DNA from: Abyssibacter sp036156195
GTDB lineage: Bacteria > Pseudomonadota > Gammaproteobacteria > Nevskiales > OUC007
Direction of reading: 5' to 3'
Length of the DNA stretch: 64,000 nt
NCBI GenBank assembly: GCA_036156195.1
Contig: JAYZUZ010000001.1
Span: 1 to 64,000, forward strand
Part shown: positions 41,981 to 50,536 of the stretch, piece after piece
How positions within the stretch are numbered: position 1 is the stretch's first letter
Layout of the letters: the number at the start of each line of letters is the position of its first letter
Made by a program: the position numbers and the translations under genes
Notes under the pieces: model-generated
What the model was told of the DNA's origin: nothing
Seen by the model: only the letters and a program-made list of their open reading frames with translations
The model's database searches: none

Positions 41981-42553
41981 TCAGGAGTCGATACGGCGGA
42001 AGAAGCTCTCGATACCGTTGTCGTAGAGGCGTGCCATCTGGTTCTTGACGCGGTTGAAGCTCGTTTCGGGCCCGATGATGACGCGATAAACGGTCCGGCC
42101 GTCATCCAGCTTGGCGGTTTCCACCCTCGATTGCATGCCCAATAGTGCAATCTCGGCTCGCCGTGCTTCGGCATCGCTTTCGCGCCCAAAACTACCGGCC
42201 TGGATGGCGTAGCTGAGGTTGGTTTCCGGCTCGGGTGGTGGCGTGTACTGCTCTGTGCGCGGCACCAGCTGGAAGTTGGGCAGCATTTCGTAAAACGTGA
42301 AGCGGGCCTCCTCCTTGGGGGGGAGCTGCTTGGCCGGCTCCGGTGTCTTGACTTGCTGCTCCGCCGGAGGCGTCTGCGGCTGCCGGGGGGCGGGCTCGGG
42401 TCCGTTGATGATGTACAGGACCACGGCAATCACCAGCCCGGCAGTTACGCCGACCATGAGCCAGACCCATCCAGGCATGCCGGGTTGGGTGGACTTGGTC
42501 TGCGCGCTCCGCCTGGCTGGCGCTTTCTTGCGATTGGCGTAGTCGCGTGCCAC
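41981..42553 (-). CDS. SPOR-domain cell-division protein (FtsN-like)
   Basis: The 190-residue protein has a short basic cytoplasmic N-terminus (ARDYANRKKAPARRSA), one membrane helix (WVWLMVGVTAGLVIAVVLYI, about 29-48), a proline/glutamine-rich periplasmic linker (about 50-110) and a C-terminal SPOR domain (about 112-190, SYAIQAGSFGRESDAEARRA and RVIIGPETSFNRVK). SPOR domains bind denuded glycan at the septum. The bitopic order is that of FtsN. Its GTG start directly abuts the argS stop. priA-argS-SPOR is the usual gammaproteobacterial order, often followed by hslVU, which is not present here. Confidence 0.88.
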   Translation of the reverse strand: MARDYANRKKAPARRSAQTKSTQPGMPGWVWLMVGVTAGLVIAVVLYIINGPEPAPRQPQTPPAEQQVKTPEPAKQLPPKEEARFTFYEMLPNFQLVPRTEQYTPPPEPETNLSYAIQAGSFGRESDAEARRAEIALLGMQSRVETAKLDDGRTVYRVIIGPETSFNRVKNQMARLYDNGIESFFRRIDS

Positions 42554-44311
42554 TTACATCGTCTCCGGTGCCGAGACACCCAGCAGTGTCAGGCCGTTGG
42601 CCAGTACCTGCCGAACGGCCAACACCAGGGTGAGGCGCGCCTGTGTCAGTTCGACATCGTCGTCCAGCAGGAAGCGATGGGCGTTGTAATAGCTGTGGAA
42701 CTGGTCGGCGACATCGCGCAGGGCATTGGCCACGATGTTCGGTGCGTACTGCGCCGCCGCCTGCTCGATTCGCTCGGGATAAGTGGCCAGCAGGCCCATG
42801 AGCGCCGTCTCATGTGATTCGCTGAGACGCGCCAGCGCCGACCGCCCTGCCTGTATATCGGCCGTGACGCCGGCGTCAGCCGCCTGACGCAGCACGCTGC
42901 AGATGCGAGCGTGGGCATACTGGATGTAGTACACCGGATTGTCATTGGACTGGGATGTAGCCAGGGCCAGGTCGAAGTCCAGGGGTTGATCGGAAGAGCG
43001 CATGACGTAGAAGAAGCGAGCGGCATCCCGGCCGACTTCTTCCCGCAACTCCCGCAGGGTGACGAACTCGCCAGCGCGGGTCGACATGCCAACCTTCTCG
43101 CCCGCCCGGAACAGGCTGACAAACTGGGACAGCCGAACCACCAGGGCTTCATCACTGCCGGTGAGTGCTTCGATGGCAGCCCGCATTCGAGCGATGTAGC
43201 CGTGATGATCCGCACCCCAGACGTTGACGAGCGTGTCGAAGCCTCGTTCCAGCTTGTTCAGGTGATAGGCAATGTCGGTGGCGAAGTAGGTATACGCCCC
43301 GTTGGCGCGCACGAGCACGCGATCCTTTTCGTCGCCCATTTCCGAGGATTTCAGCCACAGGGCGCCGTCGCGCTCGACGGTGTGGCCTGAGGCGCGCAGC
43401 TGCTCCAGTGCGTGCTCCACGGCCCCGTCGATGACCAGACTGGCTTCGGAGAACCAGCGATCGTAAACAATGCCAAAGCCTTCGAGGTCATCCCGGATAT
43501 CGCTGAGCTGGCTGTTCAGGCCGGCTGCGTGCACCAGGGCGAAGTCGTTGCCCAGCAAGGCCTTCATCTTGGCGATGAGCGCGTCGGCGTAGGCGTCTTT
43601 GTCCCCGGCCGGCGCGTCATGGCCGAGATCTGCCTGAACTTCAGCAGCAGGGTGCAGGAAACGGTCGCCATGGGTTGTCACCAGCCCGCTGGCAATATCG
43701 CGCACATAGGCGCCCTGGTAGCCCCCGGTGGGAAAGGGCATGGGCTGGTCCAGCTGTTCGAGGTACCGCACCCAGATGCTGGCCGCCAAGATGTCCATCT
43801 GCCGGCCGGCGTCATTGACGTAGTACTCGCGGGCCACCGTATGGCCTGCGGCGGCCAGCAGATTGGCGATGCAGTCGCCCAGTGCGGCGCCACGGCCGTG
43901 GCCCACATGCAGCGGACCGTTGGGGTTGGCCGAGACGAACTCGACCATCACCTTGCGCCCGCTGGGCGCTGCGGCGCGGCCGTAGTCAGCACCGGCGTCG
44001 AGTACCCGGCCGACAACGGCTGTGGCGGCGTCGCGCGTCAGAAAGAAATTGATAAAGCCGGGGCCGGCGATTTCGACCTTGTCGACCTGCGGGTCATTCG
44101 GCAGGGCGGCCACGATGGCTTCCGCAATTTGTCGAGGATTGGCCCGGGCGCTGCGCGCAGAGGCCATCGCCACGTTGGTGGCAAAGTCCCCGTGGCTGGC
44201 ATCGCGTGTTCGCTCGATACCGATACGCTCGGGCACCTCCAGCGTGGGAAACGGACCGGCCGCAACCTGCTTCAGGGCGGCGCGCAACAGCTCGACAATC
44301 TGGTCCTGCAT
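42554..44311 (-). CDS. argS: Arginyl-tRNA synthetase
   Basis: The 585-residue class I synthetase has the N-terminal additional domain (about 1-110), the HIGH-type motif HVGHGRG starting at His135 in SANPNGPLHVGHGRGAALGD, the KMSKS-equivalent GEKVGMSTRAG, and the C-terminal DALR anticodon-binding domain (about 460-585, for example YAHARICSVLRQAADAG). It attaches arginine to tRNA-Arg. Length is usual for the family. It lies 66 bases after priA and directly abuts the SPOR gene. Confidence 0.97.
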   Translation of the reverse strand: MQDQIVELLRAALKQVAAGPFPTLEVPERIGIERTRDASHGDFATNVAMASARSARANPRQIAEAIVAALPNDPQVDKVEIAGPGFINFFLTRDAATAVVGRVLDAGADYGRAAAPSGRKVMVEFVSANPNGPLHVGHGRGAALGDCIANLLAAAGHTVAREYYVNDAGRQMDILAASIWVRYLEQLDQPMPFPTGGYQGAYVRDIASGLVTTHGDRFLHPAAEVQADLGHDAPAGDKDAYADALIAKMKALLGNDFALVHAAGLNSQLSDIRDDLEGFGIVYDRWFSEASLVIDGAVEHALEQLRASGHTVERDGALWLKSSEMGDEKDRVLVRANGAYTYFATDIAYHLNKLERGFDTLVNVWGADHHGYIARMRAAIEALTGSDEALVVRLSQFVSLFRAGEKVGMSTRAGEFVTLRELREEVGRDAARFFYVMRSSDQPLDFDLALATSQSNDNPVYYIQYAHARICSVLRQAADAGVTADIQAGRSALARLSESHETALMGLLATYPERIEQAAAQYAPNIVANALRDVADQFHSYYNAHRFLLDDDVELTQARLTLVLAVRQVLANGLTLLGVSAPETM

Positions 44312-44377
44312 CGAAGTGCCCGGAGTTCTCGAAAAGGCCGCGCATTCTAACCTGACGGCTGGCTCTATCGCGCCTGT

Positions 44378-46549
44378 TTACAGCATGCTCTGAGGATCGA
44401 CATCCAGGCTCCAGCGCAGCTTGCGCGTGTTCTTCAGCTCGCTGAGCGCGCGAATCCAGTCCGGCAGGCCGCTTTGCAGCGGCGCGCGTCGGTCGCACTC
44501 GAGTAGCAGCTGGGCACGGTGACGACCCGCCCGCCTGGCCATGGGAGCGGGTACGGGGTCCCATACCGACACCGAGTGGTGAAAGAGTTGCCGGCCCGCA
44601 ACGGCGGCGGACTGCAGCCATTGCAGCGGTAGTTCGGCTGCCGAGGACTCGGCCCGCAACATCACCAGATGGCTGGCGGGCGGCAGGCAGGTTTCACGGC
44701 GCTCAGCCAGGGCCATCTGGGCAAAGCCGGCGTAATCCCCACGGACCAGCTGGCGCAGCAAGGGATGATCGGGGTGATGTGTCTGGATCAGGACTTCGCC
44801 CGGGCGCTCGGCCCGCCCGGCCCGCCCGCCGACCTGAAAGATGCCCTGAGCCATGCGTTCGCCGGCCCGAAAATCCGCGCTGAAGAGCCCTTGGTCTGCC
44901 TCGACAATGACGACCAGGCTCAGGCGCGGGAAGTTATGCCCCTTGGCGAGCATCTGCGTACCGACCAGAATCCTGGCCTCACCGGAGGCAGCCTGGGCGA
45001 TGCGTGCGTCGAGTTCGCCGACCCGACGGGTGGTGTCGCGGTCAATGCGGAGTACAGGGAAACCGGCAAAACGCCGAGTGAGCGCATGCTCAAGGCGCTC
45101 AGTGCCGGCGCCGGCGCCAACAAAATTGCGATCACCACAGTCGGGGCAGCGGTTGGGCGGGGCGGCTTCCAGGCCGCAGTGATGACAGCAAAGCCGTCCG
45201 CGGGCGCGATGCAACGTGAGGTGAGCGTCGCAGCGGCTGCAGTCCGCCACCCACCCGCAGCTGTGACAGAGCACGGCCGGCGCGTAACCGCGGCGGTTGA
45301 GAAACACCAGGACCTGGCCGCCCGCCTGCAAGTGGGCGGTCATCGTCTCCAGGGATTCGTGGCACAGGCCATGTTCCAGCTGGTGTGCACGTACATCCAC
45401 CAGACGAACGGAGGGGAGAACCGCATTCCCGGCCCGGCCGGGGAGTTCAAGGCGTTTGCAATGCCCGGTGTCGACCAGGTGCAGGGATTCCAGGCTGGGT
45501 GTCGCTGAGCCAAGAACGATGGGGACGTCACGCTGGCGTGCGCGCCAGACGGCTACCGCCCGGGCCGAGTAACGGCAACCATCATCCTGCTTGTAGCTGC
45601 CATCGTGTTCTTCGTCGACGACCACCAAGCCCAGTCGCGGTAACGGTACGAAAACGCCGGATCGCGTGGCCACGACGACATCCGGTACACCCGCACGGGC
45701 GGCCAGCCACTGTGTGGCGCGCTCACCATCGGATAACCCAGAGTGCAGTACACAGGGCGCGCGCCCCAGGCGAGCCTTGATGCGGTCGATCATGCCGGTG
45801 ACCAGACCGATCTCCGGCACCAGGATGAGGACTTGCTGTCCGCGTGCAATCACCTCCGCGGCCAGTGCCAGGTACACCTCCGTCTTGCCGCTGCCGGTCA
45901 CGCCGTCGACCAGCGTGGTGCTGAAGCACCCCAGCGTGTCTTTCAGCTGTGTCACCGCAGCCGCCTGGGCGTGGCTGAGTTTGGCGGGTGTGCCGGACGC
46001 GCGAGCGGGCGCCTGCTCGACAGTCGCAATCAATCCGAGGGCCGCCAGTCGGTCGAGTCCGCGTCGGTCCAGGCCGCTGAGCCGGCGCAGCTCCTCCTCA
46101 TCCAGCGCACCCCCGGCCAGGGCGTCGAGCGCGGCCTGCTGGCGATGGCCCAGACGCGCGGCCGGGGCGGCATCCGCACACAGCGACCAATAGGGCGGTG
46201 GGGACCAGTGCGCCGGGTGTCCCGCGCGCAGCCGGACAGGTAAGGCCAACGAGTACACCTCACCGACGGGTGCGGCGAAATACCGCGCCGTCCACTCAAT
46301 CAAGGCGCGGTCGTCGTCGGTAAAGATCGGAGCTGAATCCAGCACCGTTTCGATGGCTTTGCGCGGACGTGCGTCGGGCGGCGCGCTCAGTCCTGTAACC
46401 ACGCCGACCAGCCGGCGCGGGCCGAACGGCACCCGGACTCGCACGCCAGGCACGACCTGCTGACCCTCCGCGAGGTCATAGTCAAAACACTGATACAGCG
46501 GGGCGGGGACCGCCACTTGCGCCGTACGGGAAGGACTTCCCGTGACCAT
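44378..46549 (-). CDS. priA: Primosomal protein N' (replication restart helicase PriA)
   Basis: The 723-residue protein has the PriA 3'-binding domain (AVPAPLYQCFDYDLAEG), a superfamily 2 helicase core with Walker A GVTGSGKTEVYL, motif II VVDEEHDGSYKQ, and the zinc region with eight cysteines (CHSCG, CSRCDAHL, CCHHCGL, CPDCG). QMLAKGHNFPRLSLV and GRAGRAERPGEVLIQTHHPD follow. It restarts replication at stalled forks. A GTG four codons upstream is an alternative start. The upstream gap is AT-rich and contains a DnaA-box match 18 bases before the ATG. Confidence 0.95.
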   Translation of the reverse strand: MVTGSPSRTAQVAVPAPLYQCFDYDLAEGQQVVPGVRVRVPFGPRRLVGVVTGLSAPPDARPRKAIETVLDSAPIFTDDDRALIEWTARYFAAPVGEVYSLALPVRLRAGHPAHWSPPPYWSLCADAAPAARLGHRQQAALDALAGGALDEEELRRLSGLDRRGLDRLAALGLIATVEQAPARASGTPAKLSHAQAAAVTQLKDTLGCFSTTLVDGVTGSGKTEVYLALAAEVIARGQQVLILVPEIGLVTGMIDRIKARLGRAPCVLHSGLSDGERATQWLAARAGVPDVVVATRSGVFVPLPRLGLVVVDEEHDGSYKQDDGCRYSARAVAVWRARQRDVPIVLGSATPSLESLHLVDTGHCKRLELPGRAGNAVLPSVRLVDVRAHQLEHGLCHESLETMTAHLQAGGQVLVFLNRRGYAPAVLCHSCGWVADCSRCDAHLTLHRARGRLCCHHCGLEAAPPNRCPDCGDRNFVGAGAGTERLEHALTRRFAGFPVLRIDRDTTRRVGELDARIAQAASGEARILVGTQMLAKGHNFPRLSLVVIVEADQGLFSADFRAGERMAQGIFQVGGRAGRAERPGEVLIQTHHPDHPLLRQLVRGDYAGFAQMALAERRETCLPPASHLVMLRAESSAAELPLQWLQSAAVAGRQLFHHSVSVWDPVPAPMARRAGRHRAQLLLECDRRAPLQSGLPDWIRALSELKNTRKLRWSLDVDPQSML

Positions 46550-46567
46550 CAGGACATACACACGGGC

Positions 46568-46576
46568 TGTGGATAA
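46568..46576. promoter_or_regulatory. DnaA-box match upstream of priA
   Basis: TGTGGATAA is the exact complement of the consensus DnaA box TTATCCACA. Only one copy is seen, so it is not an origin; it could tie priA transcription to DnaA or occur by chance. Confidence 0.45.
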
Positions 46577-46789
46577 CTTTGGGGAAAAGTTCTGACTGGT
46601 CGGAAAGTCAAGAGGTGATTTTTACCCATGTGAAGAAAATGTGACCTTTTTGCTTTGCAGCAATTGTTTGTAATTCAATATGTTACGGGGATTCTTCACG
46701 AGAATCTCATATAAATGCGCGATGGCATCAAAAGGCTTGTCTAGCCAGCCAAGATGTGAGTAACGCATTCAGCGTGGATTGAAACATTT

Positions 46790-46820
46790 GCGCAGCGCCT
46801 GTAGGAGGTGTGCGCTGCGC
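46790..46820. terminator. Hairpin downstream of the CPA2 antiporter gene
   Basis: GCGCAGCGC and GCGCTGCGC form a perfect 9-bp stem with a 13-base loop, about 130 bases after the stop of the minus-strand antiporter gene. There is no T run on the minus strand side, so its terminator role is uncertain. Confidence 0.4.
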
Positions 46821-46826
46821 CGCGAG

Positions 46827-46846
46827 ATGTCGCCAATTGGCGACAT
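46827..46846. promoter_or_regulatory. Perfect 20-base palindrome
   Basis: ATGTCGCCAATTGGCGACAT is a gapless perfect palindrome between the antiporter stop and priA. Such sequences are typical binding sites of dimeric helix-turn-helix proteins; the protein is unknown and no regulator gene is adjacent. Confidence 0.5.
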
Positions 46847-46952
46847 TGCTTGTGACCACGCGGATTACGGCTTTCGAGGCAGTTCGATCGGCTGGCGCAA
46901 GGCGCCGAAAATCGCGTAGGACGTGTGGATGCTGTGTACATATCGAGGTTGT

Positions 46953-48146
46953 TCAATTTTGATACGGATGTGCACGTCGGGCGGCCATGGCCTTGTGCCG
47001 TTTCAGCAGTCGTAGCGTGCCCCCGATCCAGGCCGGGCTGACGAGCAGGCTGAGCGCGATCACCGAGATAGTGACCTGATAGGCAAAATCGGTAATCAGA
47101 TTGGTGCGAGCCCCGACGGCGGCCAGCACAAAGCTGAACTCGCCAATCTGCGCGAGCACCGCGCCGGCCAGAATCGCATGGCGCCACGTGTCGCCCAGCA
47201 TGCGGAACATCACGGCGTTAATCCCCGTGTTCATCACCAGCACCGTAACGAGCAGCGCCAGCACCATGGCCCAGTGTTCCAGCACAAAGCCGAGATCAAG
47301 CAGCATCCCGATGGACACGAAAAAAATGGCGACAAACACCACGCGGAATGGCTCTAGTCGCTGATGCACCCAGTGGGTTTCCTTTGCGGCGCCCACCAGC
47401 ATGCCGGCAAGAAATGCCCCCAGTGCTGTCGATAAATCGAACAGGCCGGTTACCAATGCCAAGCCCAGACAGATGAGTACGGCGACAAAAACCTGCAATT
47501 CCTTGTCTGCGCGCAGGCGGGCCCCGAGTGGCAGGCGGACCCGTGGGCTGCGGACCATCCAGACCAGCAGACCGGCAACGAGCACCACACCGATGGCCTG
47601 CAGGGAGATGGTCTGTGGATCCGGTGCGCCACCGCCCAGAACGCCGACAACAATCAACATGGGAATGATGGCGAGATCCTGCGCCAGGAGTACGCCGATG
47701 GCATCTTCTCCGACTTTGGTGCGCAGCCGGCCGGAATCCTGGAGGTAGTTGAGCACCACCGCCGTACTTGAGAGGCTGATCACAAACCCCAGCAGAACGA
47801 TCCGAGCGGTAGACCAGCCGAGCATCGCGCCAACAATCCACATAATGGCGACGGATGCCCCGATCTGGACAAGGGTGCCGATCACGGTGATCCGCCAATT
47901 GGCAATGAGGCGGGTCGGCGAAGCTTCCATACCGATGAAAAACAGCAGGAACATCACGCCGAACTCGCCGAGTCTGGCGACCGCATGCTGGTCGGCGACC
48001 AGGCTCAGACCATGCGGGCCAAGAATCACGCCGGCCAGCAGGTAGCCGACGACATGGGGTTGGCGGAGCACGCGCAAGCCCAGCCCCACCACCAGGATCA
48101 CCAGCAGTGCGGCCACGAGTTTGAGCATGAGCGGATCGAGATGCAT
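46953..48146 (-). CDS. Cation:proton antiporter, CPA2/Kef-type (membrane domain only)
   Basis: The 397-residue protein has about twelve hydrophobic segments and the CPA2 marks RQPHVVGYLLAGVILGPHGL, LLFFIGMEASPTRL, LSSTAVVLNYLQD, GAFLAGMLVGA and FVSIGMLLDLGF. It lacks the cytoplasmic RCK/TrkA-N domains of full KefB/KefC, so it is a short K+/H+ or Na+/H+ exchanger. The start follows homology (HLDPLMLKLVAALLVIL); the longer frame runs antisense to the 5' part of the kynureninase region. The kynureninase gene diverges from it across about 100 bases. Confidence 0.88.
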   Translation of the reverse strand: MHLDPLMLKLVAALLVILVVGLGLRVLRQPHVVGYLLAGVILGPHGLSLVADQHAVARLGEFGVMFLLFFIGMEASPTRLIANWRITVIGTLVQIGASVAIMWIVGAMLGWSTARIVLLGFVISLSSTAVVLNYLQDSGRLRTKVGEDAIGVLLAQDLAIIPMLIVVGVLGGGAPDPQTISLQAIGVVLVAGLLVWMVRSPRVRLPLGARLRADKELQVFVAVLICLGLALVTGLFDLSTALGAFLAGMLVGAAKETHWVHQRLEPFRVVFVAIFFVSIGMLLDLGFVLEHWAMVLALLVTVLVMNTGINAVMFRMLGDTWRHAILAGAVLAQIGEFSFVLAAVGARTNLITDFAYQVTISVIALSLLVSPAWIGGTLRLLKRHKAMAARRAHPYQN

Positions 48147-48246
48147 GGTCCCAGTATCGCCGAAGCGGGATTCCTCGCGCATGGGGGCTTGCCACCCGGG
48201 CCCGGTCAGACTTGCGTTGAGAACTCCGCCATCGCATGTTGCGTGC

Positions 48247-49482
48247 ATGCTGATGAGCCGAGACCACGCGGTGGCGCTGGATGCCGCTGATCCACTGCGC
48301 GCCTACCGAGCGCGATTTTCGATCCCCGACGGGGTGATCTACCTGGATGGCAACTCGCTGGGGCCGCTCCCACTGGCCGCCAAAGCAGCCGTCCAGACCT
48401 GCGTCGAAGAAGAATGGGGGCGTGGCCTGATCCGGAGCTGGAACAGTGCGGGCTGGGTCGACTTGCCGGCTCGTTGCGGCGAGCGCCTGTCCAGTCTGCT
48501 GGGTGTTGCGGCTCAGGATGTCCGGGTGGTGGATTCCACCTCCATCAACCTCTACAAGCTGCTAACCGCAGCCCTGCGATTGCAGTCAGGGCGCTCCACC
48601 GTGCTGACAGAGACGGGCAACTTCCCCACCGACTTGTACATCGCGGAAGCCGTGACCAAAGCCGGCGCGCAGCAGGCTCTGCGACGGGTCGCCTTTGAGG
48701 CTGTTACAGAGGCCATCGACGAAACCGTTGCGGTTGTCGTGCTCAGCCATGTCCACTACCGCACGGGCGCTCGCCACGACATGGAGGCCATCACGCGCCG
48801 GGCCCATGACTGCGGCGCGCTGGTGCTCTGGGACCTGGCGCATTCCGCGGGGGCCGTGCCACTCGACCTGGCGGCAATTGGTGTCGATCTGGCGATTGGC
48901 TGCGGTTACAAATTTCTGAACGGAGGGCCGGGAGCACCGTCTTTTCTGTACGTGGCGCCGGCTCTGCAGGCCGCATTGCACAATCCGATTCAGGGTTGGT
49001 TCGGCCACGCCCGCCCATTCGATTTCGATGGCCAGTACGAGCCAGCCGCAGGCATGGATCGCTGGCAGGTGGGCACGCCGGGCGTGCTCGCCTTGCGCAG
49101 TTTGGAAGGGGCCTTGTCGGTGTGGGAGGGCGTGGCTGCTACGGCGCTGGCGACCAAGTCGGCAGGCTTGTTCGATCTTCTCGCTGCGTGGGTTGGCGGC
49201 CCACTGGCGGATGAGGGGTTCGAGTTGGTCACGCCGACCGACCCCGAGCAACGCGGTAGCCAGCTAAGCTTGAGGCATGCGCAGGCTTGGCCGATCTGCC
49301 AGGCACTGATTCACGAAGGTGTGATCGGAGATTTTCGCCAACCGGATATTCTGCGCTTCGGGCTGACGCCGCTGTATCTGCGCTACGTGGACGTCTGGGA
49401 CGCCGGCAACCGGCTGACGCAGATCATCCAATCCGGACGCTGGCAGGCGCCGCGATTTCATCAGCCGCAACGTGTGACCTGA
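48247..49482 (+). CDS. kynU: Kynureninase
   Basis: The 411-residue PLP enzyme cleaves kynurenine to anthranilate and alanine. Family marks are FSIPDGVIYLDGNSLGPLP at the N-terminus, VDSTSINLYKLLTAAL, LSHVHYRTGARHDM, LWDLAHSAGAVPLDL and the PLP-binding Lys222 in GCGYKFLNGGPG. RFGLTPLYLRYVDVWDA lies near the C-terminus. Length agrees with bacterial KynU. No tryptophan 2,3-dioxygenase or kynurenine monooxygenase gene is nearby, but the next gene, one base after the stop, encodes an esterase of the kind used as kynurenine formamidase in some organisms. A second ATG two codons downstream is possible. Confidence 0.95.
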   Translation: MLMSRDHAVALDAADPLRAYRARFSIPDGVIYLDGNSLGPLPLAAKAAVQTCVEEEWGRGLIRSWNSAGWVDLPARCGERLSSLLGVAAQDVRVVDSTSINLYKLLTAALRLQSGRSTVLTETGNFPTDLYIAEAVTKAGAQQALRRVAFEAVTEAIDETVAVVVLSHVHYRTGARHDMEAITRRAHDCGALVLWDLAHSAGAVPLDLAAIGVDLAIGCGYKFLNGGPGAPSFLYVAPALQAALHNPIQGWFGHARPFDFDGQYEPAAGMDRWQVGTPGVLALRSLEGALSVWEGVAATALATKSAGLFDLLAAWVGGPLADEGFELVTPTDPEQRGSQLSLRHAQAWPICQALIHEGVIGDFRQPDILRFGLTPLYLRYVDVWDAGNRLTQIIQSGRWQAPRFHQPQRVT

Positions 49483-49483
49483 A

Positions 49484-50413
49484 ATGACTGCATCCCGTCT
49501 TTTGGTGTCCAGCATCCTGATCGTGTTGAGTTTGGCCGGGTGCGCGACCCGCCCGCCGGCCAGTGACACCCCGGCCGTTGCGGCGGCCACGGACAGTCGG
49601 CCGCTGACCTGGGCCGCCCTGTCCGCCCGCCCGCTACCTGCCCCCGGGCAGCGGCTGGCGTATGGCAGGTCCCCGCAGCAATTCGGCGTGCTGCGACAGC
49701 CGGCCGGCCCAGGCCCGCACCCAGTGGTGATCCTGATTCACGGCGGCTGCTGGTTGTCGCAGTACGATTTGACGTACATCAGCCATCTGGCGGCTGGACT
49801 GACAGCGGCGGGATACGCCACCTGGTCCATCGAGTACCGGCGGCTGGGGGATGCAGATGGGGGCTGGCCGGGTACTTTCGTCGATGTCGGCGCGGCGATT
49901 GACCAGTTGCAACGACTGGCCGCTGACCATGCGCTGGACTTGTCACGAGTGGCCGCGCTGGGTCATTCGGCGGGCGGGCAGCTGGCCTTGTGGGCGGCCA
50001 CGCGCGAGGAGTCGCACGGCCTGCTGCCAGCGGATGCTCCGCAGCCGCTGCGGGCCGTGGTTGGAATCGCTCCCATTACCGATCTGGTTGCATACCAGGA
50101 CGGGCCTGAACAAAGTTGCCATGCCGCAGCCCGGGCCGTGATGGGCGGCACGCCGGATGCCGTGGCCGAACGCTACGCAGCGGTCTCGCCGATGGATCGC
50201 CTTCCGCTACGGGTGCCCATGCTGTTAATCAGTGGCGGGGAGGATTCGATTGTCTCGCCCGAGTCCGTCGAAGCCTTTGCGCAGGCCGCCCTGCTGGAAG
50301 ACGACCTGGTGCAGCTCCGGATTGTGCCCGGTGATGGTCATTTTGATGCCGTGCTACCGGACAGCCGGTCCTGGCTGACGCTGTTGGCGTTCTTGGAGGC
50401 CAGCCTGCGCTAG
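49484..50413 (+). CDS. Alpha/beta hydrolase lipoprotein (BD-FAE/formamidase-like)
   Basis: The 309-residue protein has a lipoprotein signal (SILIVLSLAGC) and an alpha/beta hydrolase domain with the oxyanion motif HGGCW, the nucleophile elbow GHSAGG with Ser162, Asp in ISGGEDSIV and His in PGDGHFD. HGGxW esterases include the alpha/beta-hydrolase kynurenine formamidases, and the one-base distance to kynU supports a role in kynurenine release. The lipid anchor would place it outside the cytoplasm, away from KynU, which argues against that role. It could be a general esterase. Start and signal peptide are clear. Confidence 0.82.
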   Translation: MTASRLLVSSILIVLSLAGCATRPPASDTPAVAAATDSRPLTWAALSARPLPAPGQRLAYGRSPQQFGVLRQPAGPGPHPVVILIHGGCWLSQYDLTYISHLAAGLTAAGYATWSIEYRRLGDADGGWPGTFVDVGAAIDQLQRLAADHALDLSRVAALGHSAGGQLALWAATREESHGLLPADAPQPLRAVVGIAPITDLVAYQDGPEQSCHAAARAVMGGTPDAVAERYAAVSPMDRLPLRVPMLLISGGEDSIVSPESVEAFAQAALLEDDLVQLRIVPGDGHFDAVLPDSRSWLTLLAFLEASLR

Positions 50414-50536
50414 CCTGTGTGCCTTGCGGGTCACGTTTATCGGAAACGTGTCCCGCAGGCTTGCCCCACCGGGGCGCGGCGTTAAGCTCAGCGTCATTGC
50501 TGCATGGATGCAGCCAATGCGCACTGGGAGGTGGGT

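Larger units (their letters stand above)
46562..46952 (-). other. 391-base gap upstream of priA
   Basis: No gene is supported in this stretch. The half next to priA (about 46575-46740) is clearly richer in A and T than the rest of the window and is the probable priA promoter. It contains ATGTGA twice 11 bases apart (46628 and 46639) and GATTCT-N5-AGAATC (46690-46706). The other half holds a 9-bp hairpin (46790-46820) and a 20-base palindrome (46827-46846). The terminator of the antiporter gene is not clear. Confidence 0.6.

Noticed and set aside
46562..46740. AT-rich segment with DnaA box as a replication origin
   Set aside because: Only one DnaA box is present, no dnaA, dnaN or gidA gene is nearby, and there is no cluster of boxes or 13-mer repeats.
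50504..50536. Earlier start codon for the GAF-GGDEF gene at 50504
   Set aside because: No ribosome-binding site precedes it, while GGGAGG stands five bases before the ATG at 50537.
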